Assembly: GCA_002841375.1 (NCBI GenBank)
Contig: PGZO01000010.1
Location: 1 to 64,000 of the forward strand
Direction: 5' to 3'
Origin: Firmicutes bacterium HGW-Firmicutes-7
GTDB taxonomy: Bacteria > Bacillota > Clostridia > Lachnospirales > Vallitaleaceae
Length of the DNA stretch: 64,000 nt
A program made the translations under genes and the position numbers. The notes below the pieces were generated by a model, which searched no databases, was not told the origin of the DNA, and was given only the letters and a program-made list of their open reading frames with translations. Position 1 is the first letter of the stretch; every line of letters starts with the position of its first letter. Positions 1 to 9,549 of this stretch are shown in pieces.

Positions 1-191
1 GATCAAACTCTCATGTTTAATCTTGTTCATTTTGTGCTGACTATTATCATTATTACTTGTTTATTGGTTTGTTTACTGTTCAGTTTTCAAGGTTCTGTTT
101 GTTGCTGTAAACAACTTATGTTTGACGCAACAGAAGCTATCTTATCATGTATGTTTTGCTTTGTCAACACCTTTTTAATATTGTTTTTTAA

Positions 192-279
192 CGGAGAAGG
201 AGGGATTTGAACCCTCGCGCCGCGTAAACGACCTATACCCTTAGCAGGGGCACCTCTTCAGCCACTTGAGTACTTCTCC
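192..279 (-). tRNA. tRNA-Ser(GCU)
   Basis: Read on the minus strand, this 88-nt stretch folds as a class II tRNA with a 7-bp acceptor stem (GGAGAAG/CTTCTCC), a long variable arm and a T arm containing GGTTCAAATCC. The anticodon loop reads CTGCTAA, giving anticodon GCU, which decodes AGC/AGU serine codons. The discriminator base is G, usual for tRNA-Ser, and the 3' CCA is not encoded. It stands alone here, with no other tRNA in the window. Confidence 0.95.
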
Positions 280-614
280 ATGGTTGAAAACAAGTTAAAA
301 ATGGTATAAAACTGTGCATCCTATAGAATAGGCGCAAGTGATATTATACTAAAGGTTTAGTTGCTTGTCAACCCCTTTTAGATTTAAGTTTTACCAATTT
401 TCAAATATCTTTCATCCTTGCTTCTATTTCCGATTTTTCTGCCTTATTTATATTCAAATACCCTCCTCTTAAAATTCTGACTGTCCTAGTTCTATCTATA
501 CGCTATTCTACTCAAATAAACATCTTCTTCTATATATTATCCCCAGAAAATAAAAAAAGACACAAGTTATTAACTTATGCCTTCTAATTATTTACCTTAC
601 GTCACCTATTAATA
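280..614. other. Intergenic spacer, nothing recognised
   Basis: This AT-rich stretch of about 335 bases lies between the tRNA and the end of the transporter operon. I see no credible gene. A short weak hairpin (aagtt/aactt around 564-576) followed on the minus strand by a T-rich run could end the transporter operon, but the stem is too short for confidence. Confidence 0.4.
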
Positions 615-1562
615 CTACCGCTTACCTTTATCATAGGGTTCCCCTGCAGCTTTTGGCCCAACTGCCTTCCCACTAAATACAACAAGTGCAATAATTGTTA
701 GTATATAAGGAAGTGCATAGAAAAATTCATATGGAAACTTTGCTAAAAAGCTAATTTTATTTGAGTAAATACCAAGTATCTGTGAAAACCCAAAGAATAA
801 GCTTCCGCCAAGAACACCAAATGGTTTCCATTTTCCAAAAATTAATGCTGCTAACGCAATAAATCCTGTTCCATGGATACTCATTACTGTATATTGAGTA
901 TCTTGGGTTAGAACCATGATCCCACCACCAAGACCAGCTAAACAACCTGAGATTATAACACCAATATATCTTATCTTATATACATTTATTCCCATACTAT
1001 CAGCAGCATGTGGATGTTCACCTGTTGCTCGTAGTCTAAGACCAAAACGTGTCTTGTACATAACATACCAACTTATTACAACAAGTAATAGCGCAATAAA
1101 CACCGTGGGATAAATATTCGAAAAAAATATGTCTCCAATTATTGGAATCTCACTTAATCCTCTGTAAGTCGTTTTAATAAATCCTTTTTGAAAAGTTTGA
1201 GTTCTTTGTTGTTTAAAAATTATTTGTGATAAATAAATTGTAATTCCTATTGAAAAAATATTAATTGCAGTACCCGAAATAACTTGGTTACCCTGCAAGT
1301 TAATACTGATATACGCATGTAAAAGGGAAACAATTCCCCCAATTATCATACCTATAATAATTGCGATCCATGGTGCTAAATTTGTAGATTTTTCAAGAAA
1401 TACAATGCTTGTTGCGGCTGAAAATCCACCAATCATCATCAATCCTTCGAGTGCTATATTAACAACACCTGAACGTTCTGAAAACAACCCGCCTAATGCA
1501 ACGATTATAATAGGTGTAGAAAAAATCAAGGTTAAGGTTAACATAGAAAGTAACGTATTCAT
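615..1562 (-). CDS. ABC transporter permease, BMP/nucleoside type (second permease)
   Basis: This 315-aa, very hydrophobic protein is a permease of the branched-chain/BMP-type ABC importer class, in the position of NupQ/YufQ. It carries the family's N-terminal GLFSERSGVVNIALEGLMM segment and multiple membrane helices. With the upstream permease it should form the heterodimeric membrane channel for nucleosides or related compounds. Its ATG overlaps the upstream permease stop by one base, so the two are translationally coupled. It is last in the operon. The substrate is inferred from the family; purine nucleosides are the common ligand of BMP-type systems. Confidence 0.85.
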   Translation of the reverse strand: MNTLLSMLTLTLIFSTPIIIVALGGLFSERSGVVNIALEGLMMIGGFSAATSIVFLEKSTNLAPWIAIIIGMIIGGIVSLLHAYISINLQGNQVISGTAINIFSIGITIYLSQIIFKQQRTQTFQKGFIKTTYRGLSEIPIIGDIFFSNIYPTVFIALLLVVISWYVMYKTRFGLRLRATGEHPHAADSMGINVYKIRYIGVIISGCLAGLGGGIMVLTQDTQYTVMSIHGTGFIALAALIFGKWKPFGVLGGSLFFGFSQILGIYSNKISFLAKFPYEFFYALPYILTIIALVVFSGKAVGPKAAGEPYDKGKR

Positions 1563-2662
1563 TATTTTGCCCCCCCTAATTTTTTTAGAATCATTTTGAT
1601 GCCATTTTGCATTGCTATAAATAAAATTATAAAAGATACAATTATTATAGCTATATCCCTTGGAATATTCATAGTCTGCATAATAGGTTGGGCGGCTTTT
1701 AAGGATCCTAATAATAACCCTCCAAATACACTACCTAACCCGGTATTTCCCCCTAAAAGGGCAACTGCGATTCCATCAAATCCATAGTTTTCAAATCCTG
1801 GTAAAACTCTTCCATATCCAAATGTACCGATTGCAATAATTGTTCCAGCCAAACCAGAAAATGCACCTGATATCATCATAGATAAAACTGTATTTCTATC
1901 TACTTTCATGCCTGCATATTTTGATGCATTTTTATTAAACCCTACAGAACGCAACTCATAACCAAAAGTTGTTTTTTCAATAATAAACCAAAAAATAAAT
2001 ACGGAAATAATGACAATAATAAAGCCCCAATGTAGCCTTGATTTATTAGTAATACTTGAAAGAAACTCACTATTTAGCGTTGCCGTTACTGGGAGCATCG
2101 CTGTTTTTACATTATCACTTCCCTTTAAATTTCTAAGAAAATAATTAGTGATATGTAAAGCTGAATAATTCATCATTATACCTACAACAACTTCATGCAC
2201 ATTAAATTTGGCTTTTAGAAGTCCCGGCACAAATCCCCAAATAGCACCTGCCAACGCTCCTGAGATAATTACCAAAGGTAAGTGAATAAAAACTGGGAAG
2301 TCAAGGTAAATTCCTGCAAGGACAGATGCAAAGGAACCAACCATAACTTGTCCTTCTGAACCTATATTAAATAATCCTGTTCTGAATGCAAAGGCAATTG
2401 ATAATCCTGTTAAAATAATCGGCATTGCATATACAAAATATTCTCCGACATATCTAGGATTAAAAACCGCCTTACCTGTCCCAATTTTATTTAAATCTAT
2501 GCCAAATACTGCCCTTAAAATTGCTCTAAATATATCTATAGGATTTTCACGTGTTATTAACAAAATAAAAACGCCAACAAGAAACCCCGACAATACTGCT
2601 ATGAAAGGGATTAGAAATTTTTGATTTTTATCATTACTAATGAACGCTTTAAACTTATTCAT
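1562..2662 (-). CDS. ABC transporter permease, BMP/nucleoside type (first permease)
   Basis: This 366-aa integral membrane protein resembles NupP/YufP permeases. Motifs include FRTGLFNIGSEGQVMVGSF in the first third and a family-typical SGAFSGLAGTI loop around residue 270. It begins inside the last codons of the ATPase gene (8-nt overlap) and ends one base into the next permease. Gene order binding protein, ATPase, permease, permease matches BMP-type nucleoside importers, except for the two inserted glycyl radical genes. The function call is firm at family level; the exact substrate is inference. Confidence 0.87.
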   Translation of the reverse strand: MNKFKAFISNDKNQKFLIPFIAVLSGFLVGVFILLITRENPIDIFRAILRAVFGIDLNKIGTGKAVFNPRYVGEYFVYAMPIILTGLSIAFAFRTGLFNIGSEGQVMVGSFASVLAGIYLDFPVFIHLPLVIISGALAGAIWGFVPGLLKAKFNVHEVVVGIMMNYSALHITNYFLRNLKGSDNVKTAMLPVTATLNSEFLSSITNKSRLHWGFIIVIISVFIFWFIIEKTTFGYELRSVGFNKNASKYAGMKVDRNTVLSMMISGAFSGLAGTIIAIGTFGYGRVLPGFENYGFDGIAVALLGGNTGLGSVFGGLLLGSLKAAQPIMQTMNIPRDIAIIIVSFIILFIAMQNGIKMILKKLGGAK

Positions 2663-4190
2663 TCAGTTCACCTTCTTTCCTAGTTGAACCAGACATCATA
2701 AGTCCAAGCTCATTTTCATTTGTTTGATTTGCATGAACCTTTCCAACTACTTCACCTTCATACATTACGGCAATTGAATCTGCTAAATTTAAAACTTCTT
2801 CCATTTCAAAAGACATTAAAAGAACCGCTTTACCTTTGTTACGCTCATCTACTAAGCGTTTATGAATATATTCAATTGCACCAACATCTAATCCCCTAGT
2901 TGGTTGCGCTGCAATTAAAAGTATTGGTGAACGTTCTAATTCTCTTGCAATGATCGCTTTTTGTTGGTTACCGCCAGACATACTTCTTGCTTCAGTAACA
3001 CTTCCTTTTCCACTTCTTACATCAAATTCATTAATTAATTGCTCTGAATATTTACGAACCTCTTCTACTTGTAAAGTTCCTTTTTTTGAATATGGCTCTT
3101 TAAAATACGTTTGTAAAATAAAATTTTCTTCCAAAGTAAAATCAAGCACCAAACCATACTTATGTCGATCTTCAGGTATATGACCAATACCACATAAAGT
3201 TCTCTCTCTAATATTTAAGTTTTGTATTTCTGTACCCTTAAAAAATATTTTACCACTTTCAATTTTCCTAAGACCCACGATTGCTTCAACAAGTTCTGTT
3301 TGCCCATTTCCCTCTATCCCTGCAACACATGTAATTTCGCCTGCCCTAAAATCTAAATTTAAATTCTTAACAGCATGCAATCCCCTAGAATTCTTAACGC
3401 TAAGATTCTGAATAGATAATACTACATCGCCAATATTTGCTTCGTTTTTATCTACTTTAAAGCTTACTTCACGACCTACCATCATTTCTGCCATTTGATT
3501 TTCTGTTGTTTCATGAACATTAACTGTGCCAATATACTTGCCTCTTCTTAACACTGTACAATGATTAGCAACCAATTTAATTTCTTTTAACTTATGTGTA
3601 ATTAGTACAATAGACTTTCCTTCATTTGTTAATTCCTTCATAATACCCATTAACTCATGGATTTCTTGAGGTGTTAAAACTGCAGTAGGTTCATCGAATA
3701 TCAATATTTCAGCATTTCTATAAAGCATTTTTAATATTTCAACTCTTTGTTGCATACCAACTGAGATATCCTCAATCTTTGCATTAGGATCAACACTTAA
3801 TCCATATTTTTCACTAATTTCTAAAACTTTTTTAGCCGCTTTTTGAGTATCTACCCTTGAAAAAGATTTCATTGGTTCTATGCCAAGAATAATATTTTCA
3901 GTTACTGTGAAATTTTCTACCAATTTAAAATGTTGATGTACCATTCCAATTCCATGCTTATTCGCTATATTTGGATTAGAGATTGCTACTTCTTGTCCTC
4001 TTACTTTTATAATTCCTGCTTCAGGCTGGTAAAGACCAAATAAAACACTCATAAGTGTAGATTTACCTGCTCCGTTTTCTCCTAACAAGGCATGAATTTC
4101 TCCCTTTTCAACCTGTAGGGTTACATTATCATTTGCTTTAATACCAGGAAACTCTTTTGTAATGCCTAGCATTTCAATAACATATTCCAT
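2655..4190 (-). CDS. ABC transporter ATP-binding protein, BMP/nucleoside type (double ATPase)
   Basis: This 511-aa protein contains two fused ABC nucleotide-binding domains, as in NupO/YufO and sugar importers of the RbsA class. The first half has Walker A GENGAGKST, signature ISVGMQQRVEIL and Walker B ILIFDEPTAVL. The second has a degenerate P-loop (GIEGNGQTEL), signature SGGNQQK and ILLIAAQPTRGLDVG, where the usual Walker B acidic residues are altered. Asymmetry of this kind is normal for the family. A clear AGGAG lies before the ATG. It energises the two permeases that follow. Confidence 0.93.
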   Translation of the reverse strand: MEYVIEMLGITKEFPGIKANDNVTLQVEKGEIHALLGENGAGKSTLMSVLFGLYQPEAGIIKVRGQEVAISNPNIANKHGIGMVHQHFKLVENFTVTENIILGIEPMKSFSRVDTQKAAKKVLEISEKYGLSVDPNAKIEDISVGMQQRVEILKMLYRNAEILIFDEPTAVLTPQEIHELMGIMKELTNEGKSIVLITHKLKEIKLVANHCTVLRRGKYIGTVNVHETTENQMAEMMVGREVSFKVDKNEANIGDVVLSIQNLSVKNSRGLHAVKNLNLDFRAGEITCVAGIEGNGQTELVEAIVGLRKIESGKIFFKGTEIQNLNIRERTLCGIGHIPEDRHKYGLVLDFTLEENFILQTYFKEPYSKKGTLQVEEVRKYSEQLINEFDVRSGKGSVTEARSMSGGNQQKAIIARELERSPILLIAAQPTRGLDVGAIEYIHKRLVDERNKGKAVLLMSFEMEEVLNLADSIAVMYEGEVVGKVHANQTNENELGLMMSGSTRKEGELNE

Positions 4191-4213
4191 ATAAGTTCTC
4201 CTTGTCTAATGTA

Positions 4214-5056
4214 TTATAAAACATATTCAACTTTCTTAAGCCCCAAGTCTTTTGCAATCTGAACGAGTTCAAGGATTTCTTCATCAGACGGTATAAAATC
4301 ATTGATCTTGTTTTGTCGCTGCTTGCTTAATCCTAACGTGTGCACCTTAATAATTTTATACGTTACTTCTAGGTGATTTAATAAAAGCTGAGCTACTTTT
4401 TCAACTGTTTTTTTCCCATCCATGTAGGAATTAAGGACAACCGTTCTAACCTCTTCTATCTTATTCTTTTTTAGCAAATATTCTAGCGTAGCTAAAGAAG
4501 AAAGATTAGCTACACCACATAGCTTAAAAGAATCATCTACTGTTTTTACATCAAATAGAAATTTATCCGTAATGTTAATAAGGTCTTCCATTTCATTTAT
4601 ATCAAAAAATCCATTTGTATCAATAGTACAAGTTAAACCTAATGGTTTTATACGATTAAATAAATCAATAATCAAATGTTTTTGTAACGTTGGTTCCCCA
4701 CCTGATATTGTAATGCCACGAATAAACGGCTTATATTGTTTAATTAATTCTGTTAACTCAGCTACATTATATAATATAGCCTTAGGTGAAGAATTATAAG
4801 GACATATACTTATACACGCGTTGCAAGAAGTGCATAGTTTTTTGTCATACTGAATTCTACTCTTTACAAGATGAATTGCGTCATACTTACACGCATTTAC
4901 ACAGTTACCACAATCATTACAGTAGTTTATAGTTTCTGGATTATGGCAGTAAATACAGGAAATATTACAGCCTTGTAAGAATATTGCACACCTATTGCCA
5001 CTTCCATCTACATTTGAAAAGGGAATTATTTGATTAATAATCAGTTTATTCTCCAT
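4214..5056 (-). CDS. Glycyl radical enzyme activase, YjjW-like radical SAM protein
   Basis: This is a radical SAM activase that would install the glycyl radical on the neighbouring enzyme. From the chosen ATG (280 aa), CxxxCxxC at C30/C34/C37 binds the SAM [4Fe-4S] cluster. An inserted two-cluster ferredoxin domain follows, with cysteines at about 46/49/52/56 and 75/78/81/85, as in YjjW and other activases. A GGEP motif follows at about residue 110. A longer reading frame extends to 5110, but the family start MENKLIINQI and an 11-nt overlap with the yjjI-like stop favour 5056. Overlap implies co-expression with its target. Confidence 0.9.
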   Translation of the reverse strand: MENKLIINQIIPFSNVDGSGNRCAIFLQGCNISCIYCHNPETINYCNDCGNCVNACKYDAIHLVKSRIQYDKKLCTSCNACISICPYNSSPKAILYNVAELTELIKQYKPFIRGITISGGEPTLQKHLIIDLFNRIKPLGLTCTIDTNGFFDINEMEDLINITDKFLFDVKTVDDSFKLCGVANLSSLATLEYLLKKNKIEEVRTVVLNSYMDGKKTVEKVAQLLLNHLEVTYKIIKVHTLGLSKQRQNKINDFIPSDEEILELVQIAKDLGLKKVEYVL

Positions 5057-6572
5057 CTTTTCTCGTCTTTCTGTTAAATAAATGAGCGTTTTTATTCGTT
5101 CCATGTGCAAAAATATCAGTATCTCTAAGTACTACATCTTCAGATTCAACCTTCGCAACTTCACTTCTTTTCACAAGATATCCTGTCACTCTAATTAAAT
5201 CACTATTTTGAAGATAAGTCGATATATAACGAAATTGAATATCAAATGCGCCTTTAATGATATCCGCTACCGCATCTAAATGATTTAAATAGGTCTGGTC
5301 AAAGGCAAATAAATCTCCTGTGCCAGATGGAAAATACTTATGAAATTGTCCTGCTTGAATTAAATGAGTCGGCAATATGGGTTCGTCTCCAACAGGGATT
5401 CTATGTGCAGGTGTATTATAATTATCCTCATCGTGCAGGCTCGCTCCAACTTGCCCATGAAGTAAATAATGATTGTTTGTTCTTTCTACATACACGCCTT
5501 GATAATTTTTTACAATTGATTCAAGTTTTATTAATATCTGATGCCCTATTTCATCTCCACGTTTTGAAGTGCCAAAATTTTCATGAATTCCCTCAAGCTT
5601 TAAAAGATGGTTTACTGCATCTGCTAATCCAACTATTCCAAACATTGCTGTAAAATTCTCTTTCTTAATAAATCCTTCCTCTGCTAAAAAAGAAGTCTCA
5701 AAAAAATTAGATTTCTCAACGATATAAGATACTCTTTTATCCATCATAGATAACATTGCTCTTGATACATGAGGTAGCAGATCACTTAATAATTCATGAA
5801 TAGAACTTGTGGCCCTAGCAATTGTTCCGAGTCGCAACCTAGGAAGTGTATACGCACCTCCTCCTAAAGGCAAAGCATTGTAACAACTTACAATGGCATG
5901 CTCACCTACATCATTATTGTATAGAACATCGTTACTAAAGGAAGGCTTTGCTACCCTTAAACAAGCATCAATTGATTTTAATAGAAATTCTTGCTCTACA
6001 ACGTTCTTATTATACTTAAATGTAATATTAGGGGTTGGATTTTCTAATTCAATGATTGCTTTGAGTATAAGTTCCCCTGCCAATGTTTTTTCTGGCCCTA
6101 TATTAGCATGACAAAAAGAATCAACAATTGTTTTATCAATATGATTTAGAAATCTTTTAATTTTAATATACGCTTTATTTTCCCCTTGAATAAATGGGTT
6201 TATCAGCTTATCTAAATCTCCAATATATACAGGAAACGAAGTTATTGATGGGACATGTCGGTATAGGATTAATAATCCATCTAATAATTCATCCAAGCTC
6301 TGAGGTGGATCAATATTCAAAAACCTACATCCATTTTCTATAAATACCTTATAATCCGGCACTATATACCGAGGTCTATAGAGGGCATATCCTTCATTTA
6401 AATCACAGATCATACTATTATCCAAATATTGCATTTCTTCATCTGAATATCCTAATAGCTCTCTCGGATCTATTAATCTTTCTGCAACATTTGCCATATT
6501 AAATAACTTTTGTTGATAAGTTAATGATTTGCTTTCTGCCACTTGGATAATATCTTGAATGGTTGATTTCAA
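5046..6572 (-). CDS. YjjI-like glycyl radical enzyme, function unknown
   Basis: This 508-aa protein matches the small, poorly characterised YjjI family of glycyl radical enzymes (E. coli YjjI is of similar size). The C-terminal RVTGY loop puts the radical glycine at about residue 464. A candidate active-site cysteine lies in VSCYNALPLGGG (about C230). Start is TTG at 6572 with GGAGG seven bases upstream. It lies between the lipoprotein and ATPase genes of a BMP-type importer, so a role in nucleoside or deoxyribose breakdown is plausible but inferred. It is not pyruvate formate-lyase, which is about 750 aa and has a Cys-Cys pair. Confidence 0.85.
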   Translation of the reverse strand: MKSTIQDIIQVAESKSLTYQQKLFNMANVAERLIDPRELLGYSDEEMQYLDNSMICDLNEGYALYRPRYIVPDYKVFIENGCRFLNIDPPQSLDELLDGLLILYRHVPSITSFPVYIGDLDKLINPFIQGENKAYIKIKRFLNHIDKTIVDSFCHANIGPEKTLAGELILKAIIELENPTPNITFKYNKNVVEQEFLLKSIDACLRVAKPSFSNDVLYNNDVGEHAIVSCYNALPLGGGAYTLPRLRLGTIARATSSIHELLSDLLPHVSRAMLSMMDKRVSYIVEKSNFFETSFLAEEGFIKKENFTAMFGIVGLADAVNHLLKLEGIHENFGTSKRGDEIGHQILIKLESIVKNYQGVYVERTNNHYLLHGQVGASLHDEDNYNTPAHRIPVGDEPILPTHLIQAGQFHKYFPSGTGDLFAFDQTYLNHLDAVADIIKGAFDIQFRYISTYLQNSDLIRVTGYLVKRSEVAKVESEDVVLRDTDIFAHGTNKNAHLFNRKTRKDGE

Positions 6573-6602
6573 AAAAAAGCCTCCTCTTATTTACTTATTT
6601 AG

Positions 6603-6634
6603 AAAAAAACCAAGACAATTGTCTTGGCTTTTTA
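6603..6634 (-). terminator. Terminator-like hairpin between the lipoprotein gene and yjjI
   Basis: CCAAGAC (6610-6616) pairs with GTCTTGG (6621-6627) around a 4-nt loop. On the minus strand the stem is followed by a run of T (complement of 6603-6609). It lies about 55 bases past the lipoprotein stop and upstream of the yjjI-like start. Partial termination here would give more binding protein than downstream products. Confidence 0.75.
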
Positions 6635-6686
6635 TAGACAAAGAACATAAAATTCTCTGCTATCTTCTTAATCAATTGAATTTATA

Positions 6687-7781
6687 TTATTCTTCTAAAC
6701 GGCTAGGAATTGAAGGAACTTCAATCTCTCCAGCTTTAACTTTACCTTCAAACTCAGTAATTTTAGCTAATATTTCCTCTGATAAGTTTGGATTTTCAGC
6801 TGGTATACCAACTCCACCATTATCAAGTGTAAATGCTAAAATTTCTCCACCAGGGAATTTACCCTTAGCAGTCATTTGTGCAACATCATATGCAGCTACA
6901 TCTACACGTTTCATCATTGATGTAAGTATAACTGAATTAGTTCCATCATAAATACCGTCTTCATATTGGTCTTTATCTACACCAATTGCCCAAACATCTT
7001 GTTTGTTTATTGCACGGTCTTTAGCTTCCTTAATTAAACCATTTCCTGTAGCACCAGCTGCGTGATAAATTACATACGCGCCTTCATCATACATTTTAGC
7101 TGCTAAAGTTTGACCTTTTTGAGCATCTGCAAATGAACCTGCATATTCTACTAATATTGTCATATTTGGATCTACTGCTTTTACACCAGCTTCAAATCCA
7201 GCTTCAAATTTTTGAATAAGATCAAAATCCATACCACCGATAAATCCAACTGTACTTTGATTTGCTTCTTTCGCTTTCAATGCTGCTGCAACACCAACTA
7301 AGTATGATCCTTGATCTTCAGCAAATACTGCACTTGCTACATTTGGAGCACTAATTACCATATCAATAATTAAATATTTTTGATCTGGGAAGTTAGCAGA
7401 TACTTCTGTTAATGAATCTTCAAATAAAAATCCTGGTGCAACGATCAGACCAAAACCTTCATCAGAAAAAGTTGATAAGTTAGGTATATAATCTGTATCT
7501 GATTCTGATTGCAAATATTGTGTTTCTGCACCTGTTTCTTCTGCAAATTTTTTAATACCTTCCCAAGTTCCTTGGTTAAATGACTTGTCATCAATACCAC
7601 CTATGTCAGTTACTAAACCAACACTTATAGTTTCTACCTCAGGTGTTTCTGGTGTTTCTGGTGTTTCTGGTGTTTCTGTAGCATCTGGTGTTTCCACCTC
7701 AGCGTCCTTACCACATCCAGTTAATCCTAATGATAAAACCATTGTTAAAACTAATAATAAAGCAAAAATCTTTTTGTACAT
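6687..7781 (-). CDS. BMP family ABC transporter substrate-binding lipoprotein
   Basis: This 364-aa lipoprotein has a signal peptide and lipobox LTGC (lipidated Cys at about 23). A threonine/proline-rich linker with repeated ETP units follows, then a Bmp/PnrA-type periplasmic-binding fold (VGLVTDIGGIDDKSFNQG, IGVDKDQYEDG). In Gram-positive cells it would sit on the outer membrane face and capture nucleosides for the importer encoded at 615-4190. A good AGGAGG precedes the ATG. It is the first gene of the operon and is separated from the rest by a hairpin. Family is certain; ligand is inferred. Confidence 0.93.
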   Translation of the reverse strand: MYKKIFALLLVLTMVLSLGLTGCGKDAEVETPDATETPETPETPETPEVETISVGLVTDIGGIDDKSFNQGTWEGIKKFAEETGAETQYLQSESDTDYIPNLSTFSDEGFGLIVAPGFLFEDSLTEVSANFPDQKYLIIDMVISAPNVASAVFAEDQGSYLVGVAAALKAKEANQSTVGFIGGMDFDLIQKFEAGFEAGVKAVDPNMTILVEYAGSFADAQKGQTLAAKMYDEGAYVIYHAAGATGNGLIKEAKDRAINKQDVWAIGVDKDQYEDGIYDGTNSVILTSMMKRVDVAAYDVAQMTAKGKFPGGEILAFTLDNGGVGIPAENPNLSEEILAKITEFEGKVKAGEIEVPSIPSRLEE

Positions 7782-7910
7782 TTCACAAATCCTCCTGTTA
7801 GTTATTTATAAACTACTTTCCTATTAATATACTTCATTTTAACATACCTTATATATTTTGTCACTTCAAAGCTATAAAATTTTCTAATTTTGGGCAATTA
7901 TCCACAAAAG

Positions 7911-8459
7911 CTATGTTCTATATTTTTCTCTTTCCGTTTTATATAAATTATTCCCACGACAATCAATAACAACTATTACTGGAAAATTCTCTACCTCTAA
8001 CTTTTTTAAACTTTCTGTTCCAAGTTCTTCATAAGCAATAATTTCACAGCTTTTAATTGTATTCGAAATTAATGCTGCTGCTCCACCAACTGCTGCAAAA
8101 TAAACCGAAGTATTTTTCTTCATACTCAATATTACTGATTCATTTCTTTCTCCTTTTCCAATCATTCCTTTTAAACCCAAATCAAGAAGTGTTGGTGTAT
8201 AATCATCCATTCTATAACTTGTTGTTGGTCCTGCAGAACCAATAATTTGACCTGGCCTTGCTGGAGATGGCCCTACATAATAAATAATATTATCTTTCAT
8301 ATCTATTGGTAGCGTTTCTCCATTATTTATTTGTTCAATCATTTTTTTGTGCCCTGCATCTCTAAGTGTATAAATTACACCTGTAATAAGCACTTTATCT
8401 CCACTCTTCAGGTTTTCAACCTTTTCTTTCGTTAATGGTGTAGTCAATTTAATATCCAT
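7911..8459 (-). CDS. fumB: Fumarate hydratase, class I, beta subunit (C-terminal half)
   Basis: This 182-aa subunit corresponds to the C-terminal domain of class I iron-sulfur fumarase / L-tartrate dehydratase and partners with the gene just upstream. Motifs include KVLITGVIYTLRDAGHKKM and GPTTSYRMDDYTP near the N-terminus. The frame extends four codons upstream (to 8471), but GGAGG lies inside that extension and sits five bases before the ATG at 8459, so 8459 is preferred. The two-subunit oxygen-labile form is typical of strict anaerobes. Tartrate or another hydroxy-acid substrate cannot be excluded from sequence alone. Confidence 0.88.
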   Translation of the reverse strand: MDIKLTTPLTKEKVENLKSGDKVLITGVIYTLRDAGHKKMIEQINNGETLPIDMKDNIIYYVGPSPARPGQIIGSAGPTTSYRMDDYTPTLLDLGLKGMIGKGERNESVILSMKKNTSVYFAAVGGAAALISNTIKSCEIIAYEELGTESLKKLEVENFPVIVVIDCRGNNLYKTEREKYRT

Positions 8460-8495
8460 AAGAACCTCCAATAAAATGATACGCGCTCTACTAGG

Positions 8496-9338
8496 TTAAA
8501 TTACTTTGGAACTATGTCTTGTAACATGACAACTAATATTAATTGCAACCGGTAAACCTGCTATATGCGTTGGAAATACCTCAACATTAATTCCTAAAAC
8601 AGTAGTATTTCCGCCTAATCCTTGAGGTCCAATTCCTAACCCATTTGCTTTCTTAAGTAATTCCTCTTCCATTTCTTTAACATATTCTATCATTGAAGTT
8701 TCACCTACTGGTCTTAATAATGCTTTTTTTGCTAGAATAGCTGCCTTTTCAAAAGTGCCACCTATACCAACACCAACAACCATAGGCGGACAAGCGTTTG
8801 CTCCCGAAGCTTCTATTGTTTCTATAATAGCACTCTTTGCACCCTCAATTCCATCTGAAGGCTTAAGCATATAAATTCTACTCATATTTTCACTCCCAAA
8901 ACCCTTAGGAGCAACGGTAATTTTAATAAGATTTCCCTTCACAATGTCATAATGAATAATAGCAGGTGTATTATCATTTGTATTTTCTCTATAAAAAGGA
9001 TCTCTAACAACTGATTTCCTTAAGTATCCTTCCTCATATCCCCTCCTAACTCCTTCGTTAATTGCTTCATTTAAATCTCCACCTTCTATAAAAACTTCTT
9101 GGCCTATTTCCAAAAATACAACTGCCATTCCTGTATCTTGACAAATAGGCATTTGCTTTTTCTTTGCAATTTTCGAATTATCTATTAATTGTTCTAACAC
9201 TTCTTTACCAATTACTGAATTTTCTTTTTTAGAATATTCTTCAAAAGCACAAAAAATATCTCCACCTATATTATAATTTGCATCAATACAAAGCTCCTTA
9301 ACTACATCAATAATCTCATGAATATCAATTTTTCTCAT
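8496..9338 (-). CDS. fumA: Fumarate hydratase, class I, alpha subunit (N-terminal half)
   Basis: This 280-aa subunit interconverts fumarate and malate together with the beta subunit. Cysteines in PICQDTG, GANACPP and ISCHVTRH are at positions expected for the three [4Fe-4S] ligands. AAGGAGG precedes the ATG, and the beta subunit gene begins 36 bases after the stop, forming a two-gene operon. Splitting into two subunits is common in Clostridia and archaea, whereas E. coli FumA is a single fused chain. Substrate specificity within the fumarase/tartrate dehydratase family is inferred. Confidence 0.9.
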   Translation of the reverse strand: MRKIDIHEIIDVVKELCIDANYNIGGDIFCAFEEYSKKENSVIGKEVLEQLIDNSKIAKKKQMPICQDTGMAVVFLEIGQEVFIEGGDLNEAINEGVRRGYEEGYLRKSVVRDPFYRENTNDNTPAIIHYDIVKGNLIKITVAPKGFGSENMSRIYMLKPSDGIEGAKSAIIETIEASGANACPPMVVGVGIGGTFEKAAILAKKALLRPVGETSMIEYVKEMEEELLKKANGLGIGPQGLGGNTTVLGINVEVFPTHIAGLPVAINISCHVTRHSSKVI

Positions 9339-9549
9339 CTTATCCTCCTTTATTTAAAATGTCAAAATACTTATACACAGTTTTTTAATTAAGCCTATCC
9401 TTCGTAAGGTATAAATCTTCATAATATTTAATACTTTAGCGTTCATTTATATTTTTTATAAAACAAAGTGGCTATACATAGTACAACCACTTTATTAAAA
9501 GGATTTTAAAGTCAAAGGGTACTCGCCCTCCGCATTCGCTACGAGCTCG

